The notes beneath the pieces are model-generated. The model was given only the letters and a program-made list of their open reading frames with translations, searched no databases and was not told where the DNA came from. A stretch of 7,434 bases of DNA from JAUVXJ01 sp034430275 (lineage in GTDB: Bacteria > Chloroflexota > Anaerolineae > UBA7937 > B3-Chlor), in the NCBI GenBank assembly GCA_034430275.1, contig DAOUEW010000011.1:1-7434 (forward strand), read 5' to 3'. Shown one piece after another: positions 1-6,256 of the stretch. Numbering within the stretch: the first letter of the stretch is position 1; every line of letters begins with the position of its first letter. A program made the position numbers and the translations under genes.

Positions 1-82
1 CACCCCACTCCGGTGGAGTGGCTCGCCGCAGGGGGATCTTGACCCGGACCTCGTTGTCGGCCCCAGGCGGCCCCACGGCCAA
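1..82 (-). CDS. possible partial gene, N-terminus only, runs off left edge
   Basis: On the minus strand, 48 nt after the aminotransferase stop, an open frame runs to the window edge from a TTG at 82-80. An AGAGG stretch sits about 5 nt upstream of it, and a GTG two codons later is an alternative start. The 27 visible residues include the segment ADNEVRVKIPLRR, which has an ordinary protein-like composition, but no family can be recognised. The frame is the same as the preceding gene's, so it is merely open after that gene's TGA. If real, it would be co-transcribed with the aminotransferase. The plus strand is also open here, so coding is only suggested. Confidence 0.25.
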   Translation of the reverse strand, partial: MAVGPPGADNEVRVKIPLRRATPPEWG

Positions 83-130
83 TGGAACCTCTGCCCGACC
101 AGGTCGGATGAGCCGGCCCCAGACCAGAGA

Positions 131-1279
131 TCAGCTCTCTGCGAGGATCCCTTCCAGTTTCTCCAGGGCCTGACCTATGTCCTGGGCGGTATTGTACAGA
201 TGAGGTGCGAAGCGGACAGCCCCGATCCGCGGTGAGACCACCACGCCTTCCTCGTTCAGACGCCTGGCCACTCGGGCCTGGTCCTGGCCAGGAAACCGCG
301 CGGTTACGATGGACGACTGAAGACTCTCCGGCGCCGGGGTCACGAACTGGGCACCAAGAGCGGACAAGCCCTCCACCAGTCGAGCAGCCAGCCCAAGGTT
401 GTAGCGATAGATGTTCTCTATCCCCACCTCCAGCAGGTGCTCAGCCGCCGTGACCAGGCCGATGGCGCACCCATAGGCCAGGGTGCCGAATTCGAAGCGA
501 CTGGCGCTCGGTGCCCACTCCAGACGGTCTGCCTGGAACTCGAAGACCTGGGACGTGCTTCGCCAGCCCACCAGACCGGGCTCGATGCTGTCGTGTAGTG
601 CACGTCGCACGAACATCAGCGCCGCCCCAAAAGGTCCGCAGAGCCACTTGTACCCTGACGTGACTAGGATATCAATGTCGTCGGCCACCACGTCTATGGG
701 CACCGCGCCAGCCGACTGCGTAGCATCGACCACCAGCAGCGCCCCGTGGTCGTGGGCGACGTCGGACAACGCCTTCAGATCCAACCGTTGCCCGGTAGAG
801 TACTGCACGTGGCTGAGGCAGACCGCCGACGTCTGGTCGTCAACCAGACCGACCAGTTCGTCGAAGTCGATGACGTGGTTCTGGTCTTTCGTAAGCCGAA
901 CCTGGCAGCCGGTGGTGCGTGCTACCCGCAGCCAGGGGTAGACCACACTAGGAAACTCGATGCGCGAGCTCACCACGTTGTTCCCCGGTCCGGGACTGAG
1001 TGCCCACGCTATCGAGCATAGCGACTCGGAGGCGTTGGAGGCTCCAGCGATCTCGTCAGGAGAAGCCCGCAGTAGACCTGCGCCCACCTCCCGCAAAGAG
1101 TCGAAGACCCTGGTCTCAGCTTCCTCATCGAAGTGCACCGTGCCACGAAGGGCCAGATCTTCCTGCCAATCGAGGGTGGCCCGGGCCGCCATCTTCGACA
1201 TCGGGGCGACGGACGCTGCGTTAAGATAGGTGTACTGCTGCGTCGCCGGGAATACGTCTGCTTCGACCAGTCTGTCCAT
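131..1279 (-). CDS. PLP-dependent class-V aminotransferase family protein
   Basis: This is a 382-residue cytoplasmic fold-type I PLP enzyme of the class-V (cysteine desulfurase / isopenicillin-N epimerase-like) superfamily. Visible landmarks are H157 in CLSHVQYSTGQ, the cofactor aspartate D185 and Q188 in VVDATQSAGA, the Schiff-base lysine K211 in SGYKWLCGPFG, an RFEFGT motif at 261-266, and a C-terminal VRFAPHLYNT segment in which R356 probably holds the substrate carboxylate. The catalytic-cysteine loop of SufS/IscS desulfurases is not evident, so a desulfurase role is not supported. Substrate and reaction cannot be named; epimerase, lyase or aminotransferase activity are all possible. The start at 1279 is chosen because GGAGGA lies 7 nt upstream and the family N-terminus (YLNAASVAP) follows shortly after. 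The frame stays open 73 codons further upstream, but that stretch covers the promoter. The gene is transcribed divergently from the tRNA/T-box unit. Confidence 0.9.
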   Translation of the reverse strand: MDRLVEADVFPATQQYTYLNAASVAPMSKMAARATLDWQEDLALRGTVHFDEEAETRVFDSLREVGAGLLRASPDEIAGASNASESLCSIAWALSPGPGNNVVSSRIEFPSVVYPWLRVARTTGCQVRLTKDQNHVIDFDELVGLVDDQTSAVCLSHVQYSTGQRLDLKALSDVAHDHGALLVVDATQSAGAVPIDVVADDIDILVTSGYKWLCGPFGAALMFVRRALHDSIEPGLVGWRSTSQVFEFQADRLEWAPSASRFEFGTLAYGCAIGLVTAAEHLLEVGIENIYRYNLGLAARLVEGLSALGAQFVTPAPESLQSSIVTARFPGQDQARVARRLNEEGVVVSPRIGAVRFAPHLYNTAQDIGQALEKLEGILAES

Positions 1280-1418
1280 CTTGTGTCCTCCGTAGGTCGT
1301 GTGGTGGGGACCGCCGTGCTCTGGGCCAGATTGCAGGCTAGAGACACGTCCCGTGCACTTGCCGGCTCGTGCAAGAGGCGGCGAAAACTGCACCCCGCCT
1401 GGAACGCCGCATGGCTCA
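1280..1418 (-). promoter_or_regulatory. long 5' leader of the aminotransferase gene
   Basis: From the predicted start near 1418 to the ATG is about 140 nt, long for a simple leader. It can form local pairings: GGCG with CGCC around a GTGCA, and GTGCA with a later TGCAC. It ends in ACGGAGGACACAAG before the ATG. I do not recognise a known riboswitch class in it. It may be only an unstructured leader. Confidence 0.3.
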
Positions 1419-1424
1419 GTCTGA

Positions 1425-1453
1425 AGTATCGCCCGGCCACAGGCGGATGTCAA
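1425..1453 (-). promoter_or_regulatory. sigma-70 type promoter of the aminotransferase gene
   Basis: Read on the minus strand, TTGACA (1453-1448) is separated by exactly 17 nt from GATACT (1430-1425). The -35 is a perfect match and the -10 matches at four of six positions. Transcription would begin near 1418. It lies back to back with the tRNA promoter at 1483-1511. Confidence 0.7.
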
Positions 1454-1482
1454 GCCACGGCACGCCGAGAGAGCGATCCGGC

Positions 1483-1511
1483 TTGCGACGTGCGCCACAA
1501 GGTGCTATAAT
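1483..1511 (+). promoter_or_regulatory. promoter of tRNA-Val, possibly also of the T-box unit
   Basis: TTGCGA (1483-1488), a 17-nt spacer, and a perfect TATAAT (1506-1511). The predicted start near 1518 is only a few bases before the tRNA 5' end at 1523. No convincing second promoter is seen between the tRNA and the T-box, so this one may serve both. Confidence 0.75.
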
Positions 1512-1522
1512 GAACGTAGCCT

Positions 1523-1596
<74 letters not shown>

Positions 1597-1605
1597 CTGT
1601 GAGCA

Positions 1606-1624
1606 GCCGGCCCTGAGTGCCGGC
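1606..1624 (+). terminator. hairpin after tRNA-Val, weak or partial terminator
   Basis: GCCGGC (1606-1611), a 7-nt loop CCTGAGT, and GCCGGC (1619-1624) form a perfect 6-bp GC stem starting ten bases after the tRNA. The following CTTCAT is not a proper U-tract, so it may be a processing signal or a leaky terminator that lets polymerase continue into the T-box. Confidence 0.4.
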
Positions 1625-1629
1625 CTTCA

Positions 1630-1892
1630 TAAGTGGAAGGCGACGAACGGGACGAGTACCTGAGGAACCGCCGACAGGGAGGTGGGGGTCAGCGACTGGA
1701 AGCCCCCCGGCAACGACCTCAGGGAAAACCACCCGGGAGCCTGGCCTCGGAAAGGGGCGCAAGATCGCCCTCAGTATGGGGTCACGGAGGCGTCCGTTAG
1801 CAGCCGGAATGAGGGCAATGGACAACCGTTGCCGGAAGTGGGTGGAACCGCGGGAAACCTCTCGCCCCAGATGGCGAGAGGTCGTTGTTTGT
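1630..1892 (+). promoter_or_regulatory. T-box riboswitch, probable threonine (ACC) specifier
   Basis: This leader RNA binds uncharged tRNA and controls the downstream transporter and thrS. Stem I shows paired CGGG (1648-1651) with CCCG (1732-1735), the AGTA box (1655-1658), CCTGAGG (1659-1665) with CCTCAGG (1717-1723), and a distal GC arm around 1684-1707. The specifier loop reads GAAAACC at 1724-1730. ACC at 1728-1730 (Thr) has the expected spacing to the following GGGAGC, and thrS downstream supports it; AAC (Asn) at 1727-1729 is the alternative register. Further stems are GGGCG/CGCCC (1755-1759/1766-1770), ACGGA/TCCGT (1784-1788/1793-1797), and an 8-bp stem at 1814-1833. The T-box itself is GGGTGGAACCGCGG (1840-1853). 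The antiterminator is GGG 1840-1842 with CCC 1866-1868 plus GCG 1850-1852 with CGC 1863-1865, bulging TGGAACC. The UGGA sequence predicts a tRNA with U73. Confidence 0.93.
1858..1892 (+). terminator. T-box intrinsic terminator
   Basis: CCTCTCGCC (1858-1866) pairs perfectly over 9 bp with GGCGAGAGG (1873-1881) around a 6-nt loop, followed by the T-rich TCGTTGTTTGT. Its left arm contains CGCC at 1863-1866, which the antiterminator needs, so the two folds exclude each other. This is the classic transcriptional T-box switch. The default, with charged tRNA, is termination 18 nt before the transporter start. Confidence 0.88.
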
Positions 1893-1909
1893 CAGGCAAA
1901 GGACTGGTG

Positions 1910-2815
1910 ATGGGAACTCGCTTGGGTCGCACGGATCTGCTGGTATTATGTGTGATGGTGACGTGGGCAGCCAGTTTTAGCATCGTCAAGTATGGGCTGA
2001 GGGACATGGGTCCCCTGTCTTACGCCACTGTACGGTTCGCTACGGCCACGATCCTGCTGCTGGCGTGGGCCTGGATCGCCGAGGGCACACCAGTTATTGA
2101 CAGAAAGGACTGGTTGAGAGTGGTCGTGGTCGGTTTGACGGTCATAGGGGCCTATCAAGCGCTCTTCACCATCGGACTGAAGTACACGACGGCGTCGAAC
2201 TCATCCTTGATGCTGGCTAGCATACCCGCCTGGACCGCCGTCCTCGCCGTGGCTTCCGGACAGGAGAGGATCTCTGGTTTGCAGATCGCGGGGATACTGT
2301 TGTCCTTCACAGGCGTGGGACTGGCTATCCGAGGGGGGGGCGTGGACTTCGCTCTGAATTGGGAGAGTGTGCAAGGGGACGTAATGACCCTCGTCGCAGC
2401 CGCACTGTACGCCTGGGGGATGGTTGTGGCCAAACCGCTCCTGGCCAGGTACTCGTCGCTGCGCCTGATGAGCTGGGCCACTTTGTGTGGAACTCTGTTC
2501 CTGCTCCTGGTTTCGGGACCACAACTGGCAGCGCAAGATTGGTCTCGCATCTCTCCGGTCACCTGGCTGGGCCTGGCCTTCATCACAGTTTTTGGCTCGG
2601 TATTGGCCTTCGTGATCTGGTTCAAGAGCGTGGGAGAGATCGGGGCCAGCAGAACGGCGATCTACAACAACCTTATACCACCAATGGCAATACTCATCGC
2701 CTTTGCCACGTTGGGCGAGAGCCTCACGCCCCTTCAGGCCTTGGGGGCAGCCGTGGTCATCGTCGGCGTGACCTTGACGCGCTTCGGCCACGCCAAGGCT
2801 GCCACTGCGGGGTAG
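1910..2815 (+). CDS. EamA/DMT-family transporter under threonine T-box control
   Basis: This 301-residue integral membrane protein has about ten hydrophobic helices arranged as two EamA repeats (roughly residues 8-137 and 155-290), the usual length for the drug/metabolite transporter superfamily. Typical family segments are WAASFSIVKYGL in helix 1, LKYTTASNSSLMLASIPAW near 90-108, and the C-terminal IGASRTAIYNNLIPP followed by GESLTPLQALGA. The ATG at 1910 is chosen because AAAGGA lies 6 nt upstream and helix 1 begins soon after; the frame extends upstream only through the T-box. thrS follows after 105 nt with no clear promoter between, so both probably lie on one T-box-controlled transcript. 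E. coli RhtA, an EamA protein, exports threonine and homoserine. Here induction by uncharged tRNA would fit uptake of threonine or a precursor better. Direction and substrate are inference from context. Confidence 0.9.
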   Translation: MGTRLGRTDLLVLCVMVTWAASFSIVKYGLRDMGPLSYATVRFATATILLLAWAWIAEGTPVIDRKDWLRVVVVGLTVIGAYQALFTIGLKYTTASNSSLMLASIPAWTAVLAVASGQERISGLQIAGILLSFTGVGLAIRGGGVDFALNWESVQGDVMTLVAAALYAWGMVVAKPLLARYSSLRLMSWATLCGTLFLLLVSGPQLAAQDWSRISPVTWLGLAFITVFGSVLAFVIWFKSVGEIGASRTAIYNNLIPPMAILIAFATLGESLTPLQALGAAVVIVGVTLTRFGHAKAATAG

Positions 2816-2920
2816 AGATGCAGCCCCGTGGGACGCTTTTAGAGAATGGATAGGATTTGCAGGACCGGTGCGCTGTTCCTGAACCAGGGTCATGAGCAGG
2901 CTAGGTAAGGAGAGGCAATC
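2816..2920 (+). other. transporter-thrS intergenic gap
   Basis: These 105 nt contain the thrS ribosome-binding site (AAGGAG at 2907-2912) and no strong terminator or consensus promoter that I can see. This supports co-transcription of thrS with the transporter from the T-box leader. Confidence 0.55.
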
Positions 2921-4654
2921 ATGTCCGAAGAACAGTTAGAGAAGCTACGCCACTCGACCTCTCACGTGATGGCGGAGGCAGTATTACATCTGTTTCCAGA
3001 TGCCAAGTTCGCCATCGGGCCATCCATCGAGGATGGGTTCTACTACGACTTCGATCTTCCCCGGCCCTTGACGCCGGAGGATCTGGAGACCATCGAAGCT
3101 CGCATGAGAGAGATAGTCAAGTCGGGCTATCCCTTCGAGCGAAGGGAGATCTCACGCCAGGAGGCGGAAGAGATGTTCGCCGATCAACCCTACAAACTGG
3201 AGCTGATCGCCGACATGCCCGAGGACGAGGTCATATCTATCTATACACAAGGCGAGTTCACCGACCTGTGCCGGGGTCCGCACGTGGAGAACACCAGGCA
3301 CGTCCATCCCAAGGCGTTCAAGCTGCTGAAGATAGCGGGAGCCTACTGGCGGGGTGACGAGAAGAGGCCGATGTTGCAGCGTATCTACGGCACCGCCTGG
3401 CCGTCTCCGGCCGAGTTAAAGGCCTATCTGGACAGGCTGGAGGAGCTGGAGAAGCGCGACCACCGCCGCCTGGGCAAGGAGCTAGACCTGTACAGCGTGC
3501 ACGAGGAGGCGGGAGCGGGGTTGGTACACTGGCACCCCAAGGGCGGACAGATCCGCACCGTGATAGAGGATTTCTGGAGGCAGGAGCACTACAAGGCCGG
3601 CTACGACGTGGTCTACACCCCGCACATCGGCCGTGCCCAGTTGTGGGAGGACAGTGGGCACCTCGACCACTATCGCGAGTTGATGTACCCGCCCATGGAC
3701 ATCGAGGGCCAGGAATACTACATCAAGCCTATGAACTGCCCCTTCCACATCATGATGTACAAGAGCAAGCTGCGGAGCTACCGCGAGCTGCCCTTGCGCT
3801 GGGCGGAGCTGGGGACGGTATACCGCTTCGAGCGCAGCGGGGTACTACACGGTCTGATGCGGGTGCGTGGTTTCACCCAAGACGACGCCCACGTGTTCTG
3901 TGCTCCGGACCAGATAGACGAGGAGATCAGCCGGGTCCTGACCTTCAGCCTCTTCATCTGGCGCAGCTTCGGGTTCGACGACTACGAGATCTACCTCTCC
4001 ACTCGCCCGGAGAGCTACGTGGGTGAGCCGGAGCGGTGGGTGCAGGCGGAGGAAGCGCTGCGCCAGGCGTTGGAGAAGGAGGGTCTGCCCTACGAGGTCG
4101 ACGAAGGCGCGGGGGCGTTCTACGGGCCCAAGATAGACATCAGCATCAGGGACGCTCTGGGCCGCTCGTGGCAGTGCACAACCATCCAGTTCGACTTTAA
4201 CCTGGCCGAGCGCCTCGACCTAACCTTCATCGGGGAGGATGGCAAAGAGGCCCGCCCGTACATGGTGCACCGGGCGCTGCTCGGCTCCCTGGAACGGTTC
4301 CTCGGTATCCTTATAGAACACTATGCCGGGGCGTTCCCTGTGTGGCTGGCACCGGTGCAGGTGATGCTCATCCCCATCACCGACCGCAACGTGGAATACG
4401 CTAGACAGGTGGAGACCCAGCTCCGATCCGCCGGGCTGCGCACGGAGGTCGACGCCCGCAGCGAGAGGATGCAAGCCAAGATCCGCGATGCGCAGATGCA
4501 GAAGGTGCCCTACATGCTGGTGCTCGGCGACAGAGAGGCGGAAGCGGGCACCGTGGCCGTGCGCCTGAGGACCGAGGAGGATCTGGGTGCCCGGCCCGTG
4601 GAGGAGTTCGTGGCTCTGGCCCAGGAGGCCATCGCCGAGAAGAGGGTCAACTGA
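2921..4654 (+). CDS. thrS: threonyl-tRNA synthetase lacking the TGS domain
   Basis: This class II synthetase joins threonine to tRNA-Thr using ATP, in the cytoplasm. The 577 residues begin directly at the second editing domain (N2/SAD). Its four conserved ligands are visible as H11 and H15 (HSTSH) and C117 and H121 (CRGPH), so Ser-tRNA-Thr editing should be intact. The catalytic core has motif 1 near YTPHIGRAQLWEDSGHLDHY (232-251), the zinc ligands C273 (MNCPFH), H324 (QDDAH) and H450 (YMVHR), motif 2 with YRFERSG near 301-307, and motif 3 with SLERFLG around 456-462. An anticodon-binding domain fills about 475-577. E. coli ThrRS is about 642 residues; the roughly 62-residue N-terminal TGS domain is absent, and the 105-nt upstream gap cannot encode it. 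The start is supported by AAGGAG (2907-2912), 8 nt before ATG. Control by the upstream T-box is inferred. Confidence 0.97.
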   Translation: MSEEQLEKLRHSTSHVMAEAVLHLFPDAKFAIGPSIEDGFYYDFDLPRPLTPEDLETIEARMREIVKSGYPFERREISRQEAEEMFADQPYKLELIADMPEDEVISIYTQGEFTDLCRGPHVENTRHVHPKAFKLLKIAGAYWRGDEKRPMLQRIYGTAWPSPAELKAYLDRLEELEKRDHRRLGKELDLYSVHEEAGAGLVHWHPKGGQIRTVIEDFWRQEHYKAGYDVVYTPHIGRAQLWEDSGHLDHYRELMYPPMDIEGQEYYIKPMNCPFHIMMYKSKLRSYRELPLRWAELGTVYRFERSGVLHGLMRVRGFTQDDAHVFCAPDQIDEEISRVLTFSLFIWRSFGFDDYEIYLSTRPESYVGEPERWVQAEEALRQALEKEGLPYEVDEGAGAFYGPKIDISIRDALGRSWQCTTIQFDFNLAERLDLTFIGEDGKEARPYMVHRALLGSLERFLGILIEHYAGAFPVWLAPVQVMLIPITDRNVEYARQVETQLRSAGLRTEVDARSERMQAKIRDAQMQKVPYMLVLGDREAEAGTVAVRLRTEEDLGARPVEEFVALAQEAIAEKRVN

Positions 4655-4660
4655 GGGTCG

Positions 4661-4680
4661 CGGATCCCGTTGGGGGTCCG
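4661..4680 (+). terminator. first hairpin after thrS
   Basis: CGGATCCC (4661-4668) pairs with GGGGTCCG (4673-4680) over 8 bp, including one G-T pair, around the loop GTTG. It begins six bases after the thrS stop. There is no T-tract, so it may stabilise the mRNA 3' end or assist the next hairpin in termination. Confidence 0.4.
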
Positions 4681-4701
4681 AGCAAATCCTGAGGTACTGG
4701 C

Positions 4702-4738
4702 AACGGCCGGACGTATGTATCGCGTCCGGCCGTTTCGG
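4702..4738 (+). terminator. strong terminator-like hairpin of the thrS unit
   Basis: AACGGCCGGACG (4702-4713) and CGTCCGGCCGTT (4723-4734) form a perfect 12-bp stem with a 9-nt loop. It is followed by TTCGG; together with the stem end this gives a short T run (TTT at 4733-4735), so the U-tract is poor. The stem strength and the position 48 nt after thrS make it the most likely end of the transporter-thrS transcript. Confidence 0.65.
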
Positions 4739-4785
4739 TCAGGAAAGGGCAGACCGATGACCATGACTGCCCTACACGCGGGAGC

Positions 4786-4818
4786 ACGTAGGGGCGGGTC
4801 TGAGACCCGCCCCTACGT
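4786..4818. repeat. 33-nt intergenic palindrome (GTAGGGGCGGG type)
   Basis: ACGTAGGGGCGGGTC (4786-4800) and its exact reverse complement GACCCGCCCCTACGT (4804-4818) flank a TGA loop, a perfect 15-bp stem. Palindromes of the GTAGGGGCG...CGCCCCTAC type recur between genes in several bacterial groups and behave as dispersed short palindromic elements. Only one copy is in this window, so repeat status is inferred from resemblance. It could also act as a bidirectional transcription block insulating thrS from the repair cluster. Confidence 0.6.
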
Positions 4819-4828
4819 CACGATTCGC

Positions 4829-4851
4829 CAGTGCTGTCAGTGGGTTCAGTG
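4829..4851. repeat. three CAGTG repeats at a 9-nt period
   Basis: CAGTG occurs at 4829-4833, 4838-4842 and 4847-4851, each exactly nine bases apart, with unrelated 4-nt spacers. It lies about 75 nt upstream of the -35 of the radical SAM promoter. It could be a small regulator site or chance. Confidence 0.3.
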
Positions 4852-4926
4852 ATTCCGTCCTCCCAGCAAGGCAGGTACGATCTCCATCCTAGTGAGACTC
4901 CTTCTTACCCATCCTCCATCCGGCAC

Positions 4927-4955
4927 TTGACAACACTCTGGAATGTTGGTATAAT
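4927..4955 (+). promoter_or_regulatory. consensus sigma-70 promoter of the repair-like cluster
   Basis: A perfect TTGACA (4927-4932), a 17-nt spacer and a perfect TATAAT (4950-4955) precede the radical SAM gene, with transcription expected to begin near 4962. Such a strong promoter suggests expression is held down by a repressor, which fits the operator overlapping the start site. Confidence 0.9.
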
Positions 4956-4960
4956 GGGTT

Positions 4961-4974
4961 AGAACAAACGTTCG
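4961..4974. promoter_or_regulatory. LexA-type SOS box over the transcription start
   Basis: AGAACAAACGTTCG contains the dyad GAAC-N4-GTTC. It matches the Gram-positive LexA consensus (CGAACNNNNGTTCG) at all specified positions except the first. It starts six bases after the -10 and covers the predicted +1, an ideal place for repression. DNA damage would then induce the downstream cluster. No lexA gene is in view, so this rests on the motif and its position. Confidence 0.75.
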
Positions 4975-5023
4975 CCGTACACCAGTCGGCCATTCCAGTG
5001 ACCGTGGTTCGTTGAGGACCGTC

Positions 5024-6148
5024 ATGGACACTCAGGAGAGGATTCGTTGTCTCACACACGATGCCCGCTTCGAGGTGTGCGCTCCAGGCAGCGTCGCCCG
5101 GTTCGACGACGACCCCAGACAGTGGATCTACCACGCCGTGCTCCCGAACGGCCGGACGCAGCCCCAGTTGAAGATCCTGCTCTCCAACGCCTGCGAGAGG
5201 GACTGCGGCTACTGCGCCAACCGGGCAGGCCGCGAGTTCCGACGGGTCAGCTTCCGGCCCGAGGAACTGGCGGGACTATTCGATCAGATGTGCCGGGCCC
5301 GCCTGGTGAGAGGGCTGTTTCTCTCTTCGGCCGTTTGCGGCAGCTCGGCTCTGACCATCGACCGGGAGATCGCCACCGTCGAGCTGCTCCGAGGCAAGTA
5401 TGACTTCCGAGGCTACGTGCACCTCAAGCTCATGCCCGGCGTGGAGAAGGCCACCGTGGAGAGGGCCATGGAACTGGCCGACCGGGTCTCCCTCAACCTG
5501 GAAGCCCCCAACCCTGACCGTCTGGCGCGACTGGCAGGCAAGAAGGACTTCTACAACGAACTGCTCACCCCTCTCCGCTGGGTGCACGAGATCAGGCAGC
5601 GTAGAGGACCAGGCCTTCTGCCCTCCGGTCACACCACGCAGTTCGTCGTCGGCGCCTCCGGTGAGAGCGACAGAGAGATCCTTTCCACGGTGGAGGAGCT
5701 GTACGGCGAGTCCCACCTGGCACGCGCCTACTACAGCGCCTTCAAACCGGTCTCAGACACCCCCCTCCAGGATGAGCCAGCCACGTCCCCTGTTCGAGAG
5801 CACCGTCTCTACCAGAGTGACTTCCTCTTGCGCTGCTACGGTTTCGCGCTGGAGGATCTGGTCTTCGATGACAAGGGCCATCTGCCTGTGGATACCGATC
5901 CCAAGACGCTGGCGGCGCTTCACAGGCCGGAGCTTTTCCCTATCGAGGTGAACACAGCCTCGCGGCGGGAGCTGCTGCGGGTGCCTGGGATAGGCCCACA
6001 ATCAGCGGACCGGATCGTGCGGTTGCGCAGGCAGGGATGCCTGCGCTCGTTGAAGGACCTCGGGGAGTCAGGTGCAGCGGCGAAGCGAGCAGCGCCGTTT
6101 GTTCTCTTAAATGGGGGCCGTCCCGCCTTCCAGCCAGCGTTGTTCTGA
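5024..6148 (+). CDS. radical SAM protein with C-terminal helix-hairpin-helix, putative DNA repair/modification
   Basis: This 374-residue cytoplasmic protein has a radical SAM cluster motif C57-x3-C61-x2-C64 (CERDCGYC), which would hold a 4Fe-4S cluster and cleave S-adenosylmethionine. A TIM-barrel-like body follows (about 48-270). At the C-terminus, around 307-337, is a helix-hairpin-helix with VNTASRRELLRVPGIGP, a DNA-binding fold of the ComEA/DNA-repair type. This architecture matches the 'putative DNA modification/repair radical SAM protein' family, usually found next to a uracil-DNA-glycosylase-like partner; its reaction is unknown. The ATG at 5024 is preferred because GAGG (5014-5017) precedes it by 6 nt; an in-frame TTG at 5012 lacks such a site. 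It is the first gene after a consensus promoter with a LexA-type box, and an AlkD-like gene follows. Confidence 0.88.
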   Translation: MDTQERIRCLTHDARFEVCAPGSVARFDDDPRQWIYHAVLPNGRTQPQLKILLSNACERDCGYCANRAGREFRRVSFRPEELAGLFDQMCRARLVRGLFLSSAVCGSSALTIDREIATVELLRGKYDFRGYVHLKLMPGVEKATVERAMELADRVSLNLEAPNPDRLARLAGKKDFYNELLTPLRWVHEIRQRRGPGLLPSGHTTQFVVGASGESDREILSTVEELYGESHLARAYYSAFKPVSDTPLQDEPATSPVREHRLYQSDFLLRCYGFALEDLVFDDKGHLPVDTDPKTLAALHRPELFPIEVNTASRRELLRVPGIGPQSADRIVRLRRQGCLRSLKDLGESGAAAKRAAPFVLLNGGRPAFQPALF

Positions 6149-6256
6149 GGTTGGGCACAATGAGGTACCGGCGGTAGAGCTGAGAGAGGCGAGCAGGAAA
6201 GTGGACCGCAGGCGGGCCTGCCGGCGTAGGAAGAGAGGAGCATCCTGGCGGTCGGT
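6149..6256 (+). other. gap between radical SAM and AlkD-like genes
   Basis: These 108 nt show no clear promoter and no terminator with a T-tract. GAGGAG at 6235-6240 is the likely ribosome-binding site of the next gene. A minor GCAGG/CCTGC hairpin (6208-6221) is present. Co-transcription of the two genes is plausible. Confidence 0.4.

Noticed and set aside
5..21. CCACTCC-GGT-GGAGTGG hairpin at the left edge
   Set aside because: The 7-bp stem has no T-tract and may lie within a partial gene. Context is cut off by the window edge.
1280..1498. 73-residue N-terminal extension of the aminotransferase on the minus strand
   Set aside because: The stretch contains the gene's own promoter and has no family-like sequence. 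The ATG at 1279 has a strong GGAGGA site and the expected N-terminus.
1682..1909. 76-codon upstream extension of the transporter frame
   Set aside because: This is the T-box leader, including its terminator hairpin. The ATG at 1910 with AAAGGA upstream and helix 1 right after it is the proper start.
2201..2893. 230-codon open frame antisense to the transporter
   Set aside because: It is Q/G/R-rich with no recognisable domain, no promoter, and lies opposite a well-supported membrane protein in a GC-rich genome where shadow frames are common.
5012..5023. TTG start adding four residues to the radical SAM protein
   Set aside because: It has no ribosome-binding site upstream, while the ATG at 5024 has GAGG at a good distance, and that GAGG overlaps the TTG.
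6208..6221. GCAGG/CCTGC hairpin as a terminator between the radical SAM and AlkD-like genes
   Set aside because: It has only 5 bp and no T-tract after it, so it is too weak to call.
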